The notes under the pieces were generated by a model. That model was not told where the DNA came from, searched no databases, and saw only the letters and a list, made by a program, of their open reading frames with translations. A DNA stretch of 13,133 bases from positions 1 to 13,133 of the forward strand of contig CACLNK010000028.1 of assembly GCA_902608305.1 (NCBI GenBank). The letters are read 5' to 3'. Each line of letters begins with the position of its first letter. Within the stretch, counting starts at the first letter, position 1. This DNA comes from an uncultured Pelagibacteraceae bacterium (GTDB lineage Bacteria > Pseudomonadota > Alphaproteobacteria > Pelagibacterales > Pelagibacteraceae). Positions 5,060-11,737 of this stretch are shown one piece after another. The translations under genes and the position numbers were made by a program.

Positions 5060-7093
5060 TTGAAAAATAATTGGTCAAATAACGAATCAAAAAAATATAT
5101 TAGAAAGTATAAAAATCTTGGATATTCCAAAGATTTAGCTCTGCGTGTTTATACAACGCGGTTATTAGGAAGAAATAGCGAATTAGTTTTACATGGAGGT
5201 GGCAATACATCTGTAAAAACGTCATTAAAAGACATTGATGGAAAAAAATATAATGTTCTGTGTGTTAAAGGAAGTGGATGGGATATGGGTGAAATTGAAC
5301 CAGAAGGTCTCCCTGCTGTAAAACTTGATCCATTGTTAGCACTTAAAAAGAAAAAATACTTATCTGATGAAGATATGGTGAGCTATCAAAAAAGAAACCT
5401 TATTAATATTAAATCTCCTAATCCTTCTGTTGAAACATTTTTGCATGCCTTTTTACCATTCAAATATGTAGATCACACACATGCAGATGCGATCTTAAAT
5501 GTAACCAACCGAACAGGAGGATTAAACTTTTGCAAAAAAATATTTGGCCATAAAGTAAGCATTGTTCCTTATGTTATGCCTGGGTTCATGTTGTCAAAAA
5601 AAGTAAGCGAGATTTATTCAAAAAATCCAAACATAAATTGTCTAATTTTAATGAATCATGGAATTTTTACTTTTAGTAATGATGCTAAAGATGCCTACAG
5701 TTTAATGATAAAATATGTTTCGCAAGCTGAAAGAGCAATTAAAAAACTTAAAGTCAAAAAAATTAAACAAATTAAAAATTATTCTACAAAGTTTGGTGCT
5801 CATGAAATTGCTCCAATAATAAGAGGTCTTTCATCTAATAACAATGATCAAAAATTTATAGTTAATTATAAAATAAATAAAGATTTAAAATATTTTATGA
5901 ATGGGAAAAATGTAAGATCTTATTCATCAAAAGGAACGGCTACACCAGACCATGTAATTAGAGTTAAACCTTTTCCTTTAATAATAACACCAAAGAAAAA
6001 TTCATCTGTTAATGATTTTAAATTAACAGCAAAAAAGGCCTTTGATAATTATAGAAAAAAATACATCAATTATTTCAATGTTAATAAGAAGAAAGTTAAA
6101 GATAAAAAAGTAATGTTAGATACTTCTCCAAGAGTTGTGTTTGTTCAAAATGTTGGAATGTTTAGTATTGGAAAAGACTTAAATGGCGCAAAAATTGCTG
6201 GAGATTTAACAGATACAAACGCAAAAGTAATTGCATCTGTTGAAGAAACATCAGCTTATAAATTTATTCCTGAAAAAGATCTTTTTGATGTTGAATATTG
6301 GTCTTTGGAACAAGCTAAAATTAAAAAACAAAAGAAGCTTCTTGAAGGTAATGTTGTTGTAATTACTGGAAGCACTGGAGCTATTGGTTTTGCAACCTAC
6401 AAAATGTTTAAAAGTTATGGAGCAGAAGTAGTGCTACTTGATTATAACTTAGAAAAAATAAAAGACTTACAGTCTAAAGTTAAAGATCTTTGTATTCATT
6501 GTGATGTAAGAAATAAAAAAAGTGTTAAAAAAGCTTTCGATCAAATCTGTAAAAAATATGGGGGAGTTGACATTTTAATTTCAAATGCTGGAACAGCTAT
6601 TGCTGGCTCTATTGCTGAAGTAGATGACAATATGCTAAGACAAAGCTTTGAAGATAATTTCTTTTCTCATCAAAATTGTGCATCAGAAGCTATTAAAATA
6701 ATGAAAAAACAAAATACTAATGGCTGTCTACTTTTTAATATTTCAAAACAATCAGTAAATCCTGGCAAGAATTTTGGTCCATATGGATTGCCTAAATCTG
6801 CTCTGCTAAGTTTATGTAAGCAATACGCTGTTGATTATGGTTCTTATGGAATTAGATCTAATGGTGTTAATGCCGACAGAATAAGAAGTGGTTTAATGAC
6901 CAATAAAATGATTAAAGCTAGAGCCAAGGCTAGATCCGTAACTACCATAGATTACATGAAAGGAAATTTACTATTAGAAGAAGTAAAAGCTGAAGATGTT
7001 GCTAAAGCTTTCTTTCATTTAGCTATTTCGAAAAAAACTACAGGAGCTGTGCTTACTGTTGATGGCGGTAATATAGCGGCTTCTTTAAGATAG
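5060..7093 (+). CDS. Bifunctional class II aldolase / short-chain dehydrogenase (RhaD-ADH-like family)
   Basis: A 677-residue two-domain enzyme. Residues 20-235 are a zinc class II (fuculose-phosphate type) aldolase: a Gly-rich His45-Gly-Gly-Gly-Asn loop for the phosphate, Glu125 as the likely catalytic acid/base, and zinc ligands His139, His141 and His200 (Asn-His-Gly). Residues 428-677 are a short-chain dehydrogenase: Thr-Gly-Ser-Thr-Gly-Ala-Ile-Gly (436-443), Asp461 after strand 2 favouring NAD(H), Asn-Ala-Gly (509-511), and a Tyr575-x-x-x-Lys579 catalytic pair. The architecture matches bifunctional rhamnulose-1-phosphate aldolase/alcohol dehydrogenases, which split a ketose-1-phosphate to DHAP plus an aldehyde and then oxidise or reduce the aldehyde. 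No rhamnose or fucose catabolic gene is nearby; the neighbours are spermidine and MTA genes, so methylthioribulose-1-phosphate (or 5-deoxyribulose-1-phosphate) is a candidate substrate by inference. The start is TTG, with AAAGGAG 5 nt upstream. Confidence 0.88.
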   Translation: MKNNWSNNESKKYIRKYKNLGYSKDLALRVYTTRLLGRNSELVLHGGGNTSVKTSLKDIDGKKYNVLCVKGSGWDMGEIEPEGLPAVKLDPLLALKKKKYLSDEDMVSYQKRNLINIKSPNPSVETFLHAFLPFKYVDHTHADAILNVTNRTGGLNFCKKIFGHKVSIVPYVMPGFMLSKKVSEIYSKNPNINCLILMNHGIFTFSNDAKDAYSLMIKYVSQAERAIKKLKVKKIKQIKNYSTKFGAHEIAPIIRGLSSNNNDQKFIVNYKINKDLKYFMNGKNVRSYSSKGTATPDHVIRVKPFPLIITPKKNSSVNDFKLTAKKAFDNYRKKYINYFNVNKKKVKDKKVMLDTSPRVVFVQNVGMFSIGKDLNGAKIAGDLTDTNAKVIASVEETSAYKFIPEKDLFDVEYWSLEQAKIKKQKKLLEGNVVVITGSTGAIGFATYKMFKSYGAEVVLLDYNLEKIKDLQSKVKDLCIHCDVRNKKSVKKAFDQICKKYGGVDILISNAGTAIAGSIAEVDDNMLRQSFEDNFFSHQNCASEAIKIMKKQNTNGCLLFNISKQSVNPGKNFGPYGLPKSALLSLCKQYAVDYGSYGIRSNGVNADRIRSGLMTNKMIKARAKARSVTTIDYMKGNLLLEEVKAEDVAKAFFHLAISKKTTGAVLTVDGGNIAASLR

Positions 7094-7103
7094 TTTTTAC
7101 TCT

Positions 7104-7289
7104 TTATTTTTCTTTTTTGATTTTTTCTTCACAATATTTTTCAGCTTTTTCATAATTAAAAGATTCAGAGGTTTGTTGTTGAGCTGCCACACATGCTGAA
7201 ACTGTTCTTGTTAAATTGTAGTCACTAAAATTAAAAATAGCAATCATTCCAATTATTATAAAAATAACTAATAAAATATTTTTTTTCAT
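7104..7289 (-). CDS. Small membrane-anchored or secreted protein of unknown function
   Basis: A 61-residue protein I cannot name. Lys2-Lys3 and a hydrophobic stretch at 5-20 form a signal anchor or signal peptide; the remaining 40 residues would face the periplasm. That part has two cysteines (Cys33, Cys53) that could form a disulfide and a basic, charged C-terminus (Glu-Lys rich). Its ATG overlaps the mtnA stop codon in an ATGA junction, which suggests translational coupling, so the reading frame is probably real despite its size. It ends 10 bp from the convergent aldolase gene. Nothing links it to MTA chemistry apart from position. Confidence 0.65.
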   Translation of the reverse strand: MKKNILLVIFIIIGMIAIFNFSDYNLTRTVSACVAAQQQTSESFNYEKAEKYCEEKIKKEK

Positions 7290-8356
7290 TTAAATAATTC
7301 CTTCAATCCTTTTTCTGATGCTTCGCAAACACCTTTTTCTGTAATTAAACCTGTTACATATTTAGCGGGTGTCACATCAAAAGCTATGTTCATTGCTTTA
7401 CTTTTTTTGGGATAAATCAATACTTTTTTAACATTATTGTTTTCATCTAACCCTTCTACATAGGATAATTCTTCAAAATTTCTTTCTTCAATTGGAATAT
7501 TTTTCAGATCAGTGGTTTCCCAATCTATTGTTGAACTTGGTAGGGCTACGTAAAAAGGAACATTGTTATCATGAGCTGCTAGTGCTTTTAAATACGTTCC
7601 AATTTTATTTGCAACATCTCCTGTAGCAATTGTTCTATCCGTCCCAACAATACACATATCAACCTCACCTCTTTGCATAAGTATTCCACCTGTATTATCT
7701 GCAATAATTGTATTTGGTATTTTTTCTTCATTTAACTCGTAAGAAGTTAAATTAGCTCCTTGATTTCTTGGTCTTGTCTCGTCAACCCAAACATGAACTT
7801 TAATTCCTTTTTTATGCGCATGGTAAATTGGGGACGTTGCAGTACCCCAATTAATTGTAGCAAGCCAACCTGCATTGCAATGAGTTAAAATATTTACTGT
7901 ATCTTTCTTTTTATTATAAATTTCTTCAATGATTTTTAATCCATTAAGTCCAATATTTTCACAAAACTTTACATCTTCTTCGCATATTTCTTTAGCTTCA
8001 TTTAGAGCTATGTTTAAGATTTGATCGCTATTAATTCCTGAAAATTTTTTCATCATTCTATCTACTGCCCATTTAAGATTAATAGCTGTAGGTCTAGAAT
8101 TAATTAGATCCTCACTGGATTTTTTTAAAAAGGTTTGATCATTATTTTCCATAATAGCTAAAACTAATCCATATGCAGCTGTTGCTCCTATTAATGGGGC
8201 TCCCCTAACCTCCATAGTTTTAATAGCATTAATTGCGTCTTTTACTGTTTTAAGATCTTTAATTATGAATTGATGTGGAAGTTTTGTTTGATCAATAATT
8301 TTAACAACATTATTTACAAACCAAATTGTACGATATTCTTTTCCTTCAATTTTCAT
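7286..8356 (-). CDS. mtnA: S-methyl-5-thioribose-1-phosphate isomerase
   Basis: A 356-residue cytoplasmic aldose-ketose isomerase that converts 5-methylthioribose-1-phosphate to 5-methylthioribulose-1-phosphate. Conserved pieces are Arg51-Gly-Ala-Pro-Leu-Ile-Gly, the Thr-His-Cys160-Asn-Ala-Gly active site, Arg-Pro-Arg-Asn-Gln-Gly-Ala (195-201), and Gly-Thr-Asp240-Arg. Cys160 and Asp240 fall at the same numbers as the catalytic pair of the Bacillus enzyme. These features separate it from eIF2B-like homologues. Its ATG directly follows the stop of the dioxygenase gene (TAAATG), with GGAG 7 nt upstream. MtnA-type enzymes can also handle 5-deoxyribose-1-phosphate in some bacteria, which matters for the pathway proposed here. 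None of the later classical salvage genes accompanies it. Confidence 0.93.
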   Translation of the reverse strand: MKIEGKEYRTIWFVNNVVKIIDQTKLPHQFIIKDLKTVKDAINAIKTMEVRGAPLIGATAAYGLVLAIMENNDQTFLKKSSEDLINSRPTAINLKWAVDRMMKKFSGINSDQILNIALNEAKEICEEDVKFCENIGLNGLKIIEEIYNKKKDTVNILTHCNAGWLATINWGTATSPIYHAHKKGIKVHVWVDETRPRNQGANLTSYELNEEKIPNTIIADNTGGILMQRGEVDMCIVGTDRTIATGDVANKIGTYLKALAAHDNNVPFYVALPSSTIDWETTDLKNIPIEERNFEELSYVEGLDENNNVKKVLIYPKKSKAMNIAFDVTPAKYVTGLITEKGVCEASEKGLKELFK

Positions 8357-9157
8357 TTAATTGCTCCAAACAACAGGAAACCAGTCCTCTCGCATTTTTG
8401 CACCATTTTTTAAATCTATATCTTTAAATGGAGGTGATGTTTCTTCTCCCCTATTTATATATTTCACATCATCGCCTATAAAACGTATTGAAAAAGCTCT
8501 TCTAGGTATATTTTCTGAATTACCTGAAGAAGAATGTAATACTTTAAAATTAAAAAGTATTGCATCACCTAAATTCATTTTAGGTTTTAATATATTTTTT
8601 TCCAACAATTTAATATCTGGCATATCCATAAAATTATCATCGTTTTTATACCAAGGCTGATTGTTAGACCATTTATTAGGTCTAACTAATTTAGGAAGTT
8701 TATGAGAGCCTAATAATATTTGTAAAGAATTATCTTTTGATATTGGGTCAAGCGGTATCCAAAAACTACCAGTATCATTTCCTTCTACACAATAATATGG
8801 CATATCTTGGTGCCAAGGAGTCTCCTTGGCTGTTCCGGGATCTTTAACAAATATGTGTTCATGAAATAGCTGAATAGATTTTGACCCAGTTGCTTCAGCA
8901 ACTATTTGAGCTGCTGGAGATTCTTCTGCACATTTTTTAAATTCGGGTATACGTTGCCAATTACAATAATCTTCAAAAAAACGGCCTTGTTCTTTTGTTT
9001 TTACATTTTCACGAGCATAAGGTCCAGGGTTGGCTAAAACTTTATCAAAACCTTTTTGTAATGTTGATATCCAAGACTCAAATACATTCTTTATGACAAT
9101 AGCACCATAATTTTTATAACTAATTTTCTGTTCTTCAGTTAAAAAATTATTTTTCAT
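8357..9157 (-). CDS. Phytanoyl-CoA dioxygenase (PhyH)-family Fe(II)/2-oxoglutarate oxygenase
   Basis: A 266-residue cytoplasmic oxygenase with a cupin (double-stranded beta-helix) fold. The iron triad is visible as His116-x-Asp118 (in Trp-His-Gln-Asp-Met-Pro) and His208 (Val-Leu-His-Ser-Ser-Ser-Gly-Asn). Arg219 or Arg220 in the Arg-Arg-Ala-Phe-Ser segment is the likely 2-oxoglutarate carboxylate ligand. The spacing is usual for PhyH-like enzymes that hydroxylate small molecules. It does not look like ectoine hydroxylase or the phosphonate enzyme PhnY, and a phytanoyl-CoA role is unlikely. It overlaps mtnP by an ATGA junction and abuts mtnA by TAAATG, so it is translated in step with MTA salvage. 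The start lacks a Shine-Dalgarno sequence, as expected for a coupled start. Family is certain; substrate is unknown, with a methylthio compound the contextual guess. Confidence 0.88.
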   Translation of the reverse strand: MKNNFLTEEQKISYKNYGAIVIKNVFESWISTLQKGFDKVLANPGPYARENVKTKEQGRFFEDYCNWQRIPEFKKCAEESPAAQIVAEATGSKSIQLFHEHIFVKDPGTAKETPWHQDMPYYCVEGNDTGSFWIPLDPISKDNSLQILLGSHKLPKLVRPNKWSNNQPWYKNDDNFMDMPDIKLLEKNILKPKMNLGDAILFNFKVLHSSSGNSENIPRRAFSIRFIGDDVKYINRGEETSPPFKDIDLKNGAKMREDWFPVVWSN

Positions 9158-10026
9158 TTATTTAATACTCTACCTGCTATTGTTTTTAATTTATCTTTTG
9201 TTTTTTGAGTTCTTTTTTCAGGAGCTGTTATGATTGCAACATCTAAACAATTGGTTGTCGGATCTTTAGAATCAATATTATTTTCAAAATTATCAATAAT
9301 ATTTTTAATCATATTTTTTGCTTTAGCAGCATTTCCTAAAAGAACTTTAATTACTTTTTGAACATCCACATTTTCATGATCTGGATGCCAACAATCATAA
9401 TCAGTTACCATTGATACTGAGGCATATCTAATTTCTGCTTCTCTTGCCAATTTTGCTTCTGGCATATTTGTCATTCCAATCACATCAGCTTTCCAAGACC
9501 TATATAAATTTGATTCCGCTAGTGTTGAAAATTGTGGTCCTTCCATAACAACATAAATTCCTCCTCTTTGATAAGGAATATTTTCTTTCTTTATTGCATC
9601 TTCACATGCATTCATTAATCCATCTGATGTTGGGTGTGCCATTGATACATGAGCCACTATATCTTCATCAAAAAATGTTTTATCCCTAGCAAAAGTTCTA
9701 TCTATAAATTGATCCACAATTACAAATTTGCCAGGCTCTAAATTTTCTTTTAAAGAACCAACTGCTGAAACGGAAATTATGTCAGTGACACCCAATTGTT
9801 TAAAAGCATCGATATTTGCTCTAAAATTTATATTTGAAGGAGAAATAAAGTGACCACGACCATGCCTTGGCAAAAAATAGACTTCTTTATTATTATATTT
9901 TGTTTTTAAGATGTCGTCTGAAGGTTTTCCCCAGGGAGTATTTAATTGAATTAATTTTCTGTCTGTAAATTCCTCAACATCATAAAGACCACTTCCACCT
10001 ATGATTGCTAATTTATTATTTGCCAT
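9154..10026 (-). CDS. mtnP: 5'-methylthioadenosine phosphorylase
   Basis: A 290-residue cytoplasmic purine nucleoside phosphorylase-family enzyme that splits MTA with phosphate into adenine and 5-methylthioribose-1-phosphate. It shows the N-terminal Ile-Ile-Gly-Gly-Ser-Gly-Leu phosphate loop, Pro-Arg-His-Gly-Arg-Gly-His, Met-Glu-Gly-Pro-Gln-Phe-Ser-Thr, Gly-Met-Thr-Asn-Met-Pro-Glu, and Thr-Asp-Tyr-Asp-Cys-Trp. The last, with its Asp pair, is characteristic of MTA phosphorylases as opposed to guanosine/inosine phosphorylases. The ATG at 10026 (Met-Ala-Asn-Asn-Lys-Leu-Ala) fits family N-termini. A longer frame to 10113 would add 29 unrelated hydrophobic residues and run into apt, so it is rejected. 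It is first in a unit mtnP-dioxygenase-mtnA-small protein and is divergent from apt, which uses its adenine product. Confidence 0.94.
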   Translation of the reverse strand: MANNKLAIIGGSGLYDVEEFTDRKLIQLNTPWGKPSDDILKTKYNNKEVYFLPRHGRGHFISPSNINFRANIDAFKQLGVTDIISVSAVGSLKENLEPGKFVIVDQFIDRTFARDKTFFDEDIVAHVSMAHPTSDGLMNACEDAIKKENIPYQRGGIYVVMEGPQFSTLAESNLYRSWKADVIGMTNMPEAKLAREAEIRYASVSMVTDYDCWHPDHENVDVQKVIKVLLGNAAKAKNMIKNIIDNFENNIDSKDPTTNCLDVAIITAPEKRTQKTKDKLKTIAGRVLNK

Positions 10027-10070
10027 ATGTTCAAAATTATTTAAGATTTTATATATTATTATATATAAAA
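10027..10070. promoter_or_regulatory. 44-bp AT-rich divergent promoter region mtnP / apt
   Basis: The gap between the corrected starts of mtnP and apt is almost pure A/T. On the minus strand it has a perfect TATAAT (10063-10058), about 32 bp upstream of the mtnP ATG. On the plus strand TATATT (10052-10057) and overlapping TATA-type boxes end just before the apt ATG, so the apt leader would be only a few bases. No -35 element is clear and neither gene has a Shine-Dalgarno sequence. A shared promoter for the two genes that consume MTA and adenine makes sense, but it is inferred. Confidence 0.45.
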
Positions 10071-10598
10071 ATGAACTTAAAAGACCACATAAGATCAATA
10101 CCTGATTATCCAAAAAAAGGAATATTATTTAGAGATATTACAACTCTAATAAAAAATGAAATTGCATTTACCAAATGTATAGACGAAATAGTTGAAAAAT
10201 CTAAAAAATTTAAATTTGATAAAATTGCAGCAATTGAAGCAAGAGGTTTCGTTTTTGCTTCTGCTGTATCATATATTTTAAAAAAACCATTTATTTTATT
10301 AAGAAAGAAGAATAAATTACCAGCAGATACTCATTCTGTTAATTTTCAGTTAGAGTACGGACAAGCTACCATGGAAATTCATAAGGACTCAATTAATAAA
10401 AACGATTCTGTTCTACTAATTGATGACTTGGTTGCAACAGGTGGAACTGCTAGCGCCGCTGCTAAACTAATTGAAATTTCAAAAGGAAAAGTAGCAGGGT
10501 TTATTTTTGTAATTAATCTTTTTGACCTTGGTGGAAATAATAATCTTTTAAAACTAGGTTATAAAACTGAAAAATTAATAGATTTCCCAGGACATTAA
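10071..10598 (+). CDS. apt: Adenine phosphoribosyltransferase
   Basis: A 175-residue cytoplasmic type I phosphoribosyltransferase that makes AMP from adenine and PRPP. Signature pieces are Ile-Pro-Asp-Tyr-Pro-Lys-x-Gly-Ile-x-Phe-Arg-Asp-Ile (10-23), Glu56-Ala-Arg-Gly-Phe, the flexible-loop segment Lys-Leu-Pro-Ala-Asp-Thr followed by Leu-Glu-Tyr-Gly, Met-Glu-Ile-His-Lys-Asp (101-106), and the PRPP loop Val-Leu-Leu-Ile-Asp-Asp-Leu-Val-Ala-Thr-Gly-Gly-Thr (114-126). The ATG at 10071 starts with Met-Asn-Leu-Lys-Asp-His-Ile-Arg, the normal Apt N-terminus; an in-frame upstream ATG at 10005 lies inside mtnP and is rejected. The length is close to the usual 170-185. Next to mtnP it recovers the adenine released from MTA. 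Confidence 0.95.
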   Translation: MNLKDHIRSIPDYPKKGILFRDITTLIKNEIAFTKCIDEIVEKSKKFKFDKIAAIEARGFVFASAVSYILKKPFILLRKKNKLPADTHSVNFQLEYGQATMEIHKDSINKNDSVLLIDDLVATGGTASAAAKLIEISKGKVAGFIFVINLFDLGGNNNLLKLGYKTEKLIDFPGH

Positions 10599-10717
10599 TT
10601 ATTAAAATTCAATCTGCTATATAATAAATTTTGCCTAGATATTGACACACTATAATGAATACTTGCTACAAAACTAACATCTATACTAATAGTTTTTACT
10701 AATGTAAAAAATAAAAT
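10599..10717 (+). promoter_or_regulatory. 119-bp intergenic region upstream of rfbB with a possible extended -10
   Basis: This is the longest gap in the window. TGCTATATA at 10615-10623 has the form of an extended -10 box (TG, one base, TATATA). A perfect TATAAT at 10651-10656 has no -35 at the right distance. A 7-bp direct repeat TACTAAT occurs at 10684-10690 and 10697-10703 (13-bp period), just before the start codon. No terminator hairpin for apt and no Shine-Dalgarno sequence before the rfbB ATG are visible. The element most likely to matter is the promoter of the rfb operon, but the exact site is uncertain. Confidence 0.35.
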
Positions 10718-11737
10718 ATGCAAAAAATTATTGTAACTGGCGGACTAGGTTTTATAGGAAGCAATCTAATAAATCTATTATTAAAAAATAAATATTTTGT
10801 TATAAATATTGATAAAGTTACTTATTCTTCTAATTTTTATAATGTCAGAGAATTTTCTAAAAAAAATTACAAATTTATTAAGTGTGATATTAATAATAAA
10901 AAAAAAATTAAAAAAATTCTTAATAAATATAACCCAATTGGAATTTTCAATCTTGCTGCAGAAACACACGTTGATAGATCTATAGATAATCCTCTTAATT
11001 TTATAAAAAGTAATATTTTTGGTGTATACAATCTACTTGAAGAATTTAAAACATTTTATAAAAAAAATAAAAAAACAAAACTTCTTCATATTTCAACAGA
11101 TGAAGTTTATGGTGATATTTTAACTGGAAGAACAAATGAAAATTATCCATACAATCCAAGTTCACCATATGCCGCAAGTAAAGCTTCATCTGATCACCTT
11201 GTCTCTTCTTATATTAGAACATTTAAAATTCCAGCAATAATCACTAATTGCTCAAATAATTATGGACCAAAACAACATCCGGAAAAACTTATACCTAAAT
11301 TAATTTACAATATTTTAAATAACAAAAGACTCCCTATGTATGGAAAAGGAAAAAATTCAAGAGAATGGATATATGTCACTGATCATTGCCAAGCACTACT
11401 TAAAGTATTCAAATATGGAAAAGTTGGTGAATTTTATAATATTGGTTCTAATCAAAACTTTAAAAATATAAATATTTGTAAAACTTTATTAAAAATTGCA
11501 AAAAAAAAAATTAATATTGGGTCCAATGTAAAAGTTAATTTTGTTAAAGATAGACCAGGTCACGACTTAAGATATGCTCTTGATAGCAACAAAATCAAAA
11601 GAAAATTAAAATGGAAAGCAAATACTAAACTCCTAAATGGTCTTGAAAAAACATTTATGTGGTATTTTGATAATAATAAATATTATAAATCATTACCAAA
11701 AAAAGATATTATAAAAAGATTGGGTGTTAAAAAATGA
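10718..11737 (+). CDS. rfbB: dTDP-glucose 4,6-dehydratase
   Basis: A 339-residue cytoplasmic extended SDR enzyme that turns dTDP-glucose into dTDP-4-keto-6-deoxyglucose, the second step of dTDP-L-rhamnose synthesis. It has the NAD loop Thr-Gly-Gly-Leu-Gly-Phe-Ile-Gly-Ser (7-15), Ala-Ala-Glu-Thr-His-Val-Asp-Arg-Ser (80-88), the catalytic Thr127-Asp128-Glu129 in Ser-Thr-Asp-Glu-Val-Tyr-Gly, Tyr151-x-x-x-Lys155, and Asn-Asn-Tyr-Gly-Pro-Lys-Gln followed by Pro-Glu-Lys-Leu-Ile-Pro. Thr-Asp-Glu distinguishes the dehydratase from plain epimerases. About 16 percent of residues are lysine, well above mtnP (about 9 percent), reflecting the A-rich composition of this block. It overlaps rfbA by 4 bp (ATGA). 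It probably starts an operon feeding O-antigen or other surface glycan assembly. Confidence 0.93.
   Translation: MQKIIVTGGLGFIGSNLINLLLKNKYFVINIDKVTYSSNFYNVREFSKKNYKFIKCDINNKKKIKKILNKYNPIGIFNLAAETHVDRSIDNPLNFIKSNIFGVYNLLEEFKTFYKKNKKTKLLHISTDEVYGDILTGRTNENYPYNPSSPYAASKASSDHLVSSYIRTFKIPAIITNCSNNYGPKQHPEKLIPKLIYNILNNKRLPMYGKGKNSREWIYVTDHCQALLKVFKYGKVGEFYNIGSNQNFKNINICKTLLKIAKKKINIGSNVKVNFVKDRPGHDLRYALDSNKIKRKLKWKANTKLLNGLEKTFMWYFDNNKYYKSLPKKDIIKRLGVKK

Noticed and set aside
5060..7093. Plain annotation as rhamnose catabolism enzyme
   Set aside because: No rhamnose isomerase, kinase or importer is in the window and the flanking genes concern spermidine and MTA; the family name reflects domain architecture only.
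10005..10070. Upstream in-frame extension of apt (22 extra residues from an ATG at 10005)
   Set aside because: The extra residues are hydrophobic and unlike Apt N-termini, and the extension lies over the start of mtnP; the ATG at 10071 gives the family-typical start.
10027..10113. Upstream extension of mtnP by 29 residues with an apparent membrane segment
   Set aside because: It would run antisense into apt and add a hydrophobic tail absent from MTA phosphorylases; the sequence is AT-rich promoter DNA.
10642..10656. TTGACA followed by TATAAT as a consensus promoter
   Set aside because: The two hexamers are only 3 bp apart instead of about 17, so they cannot work as a -35/-10 pair.
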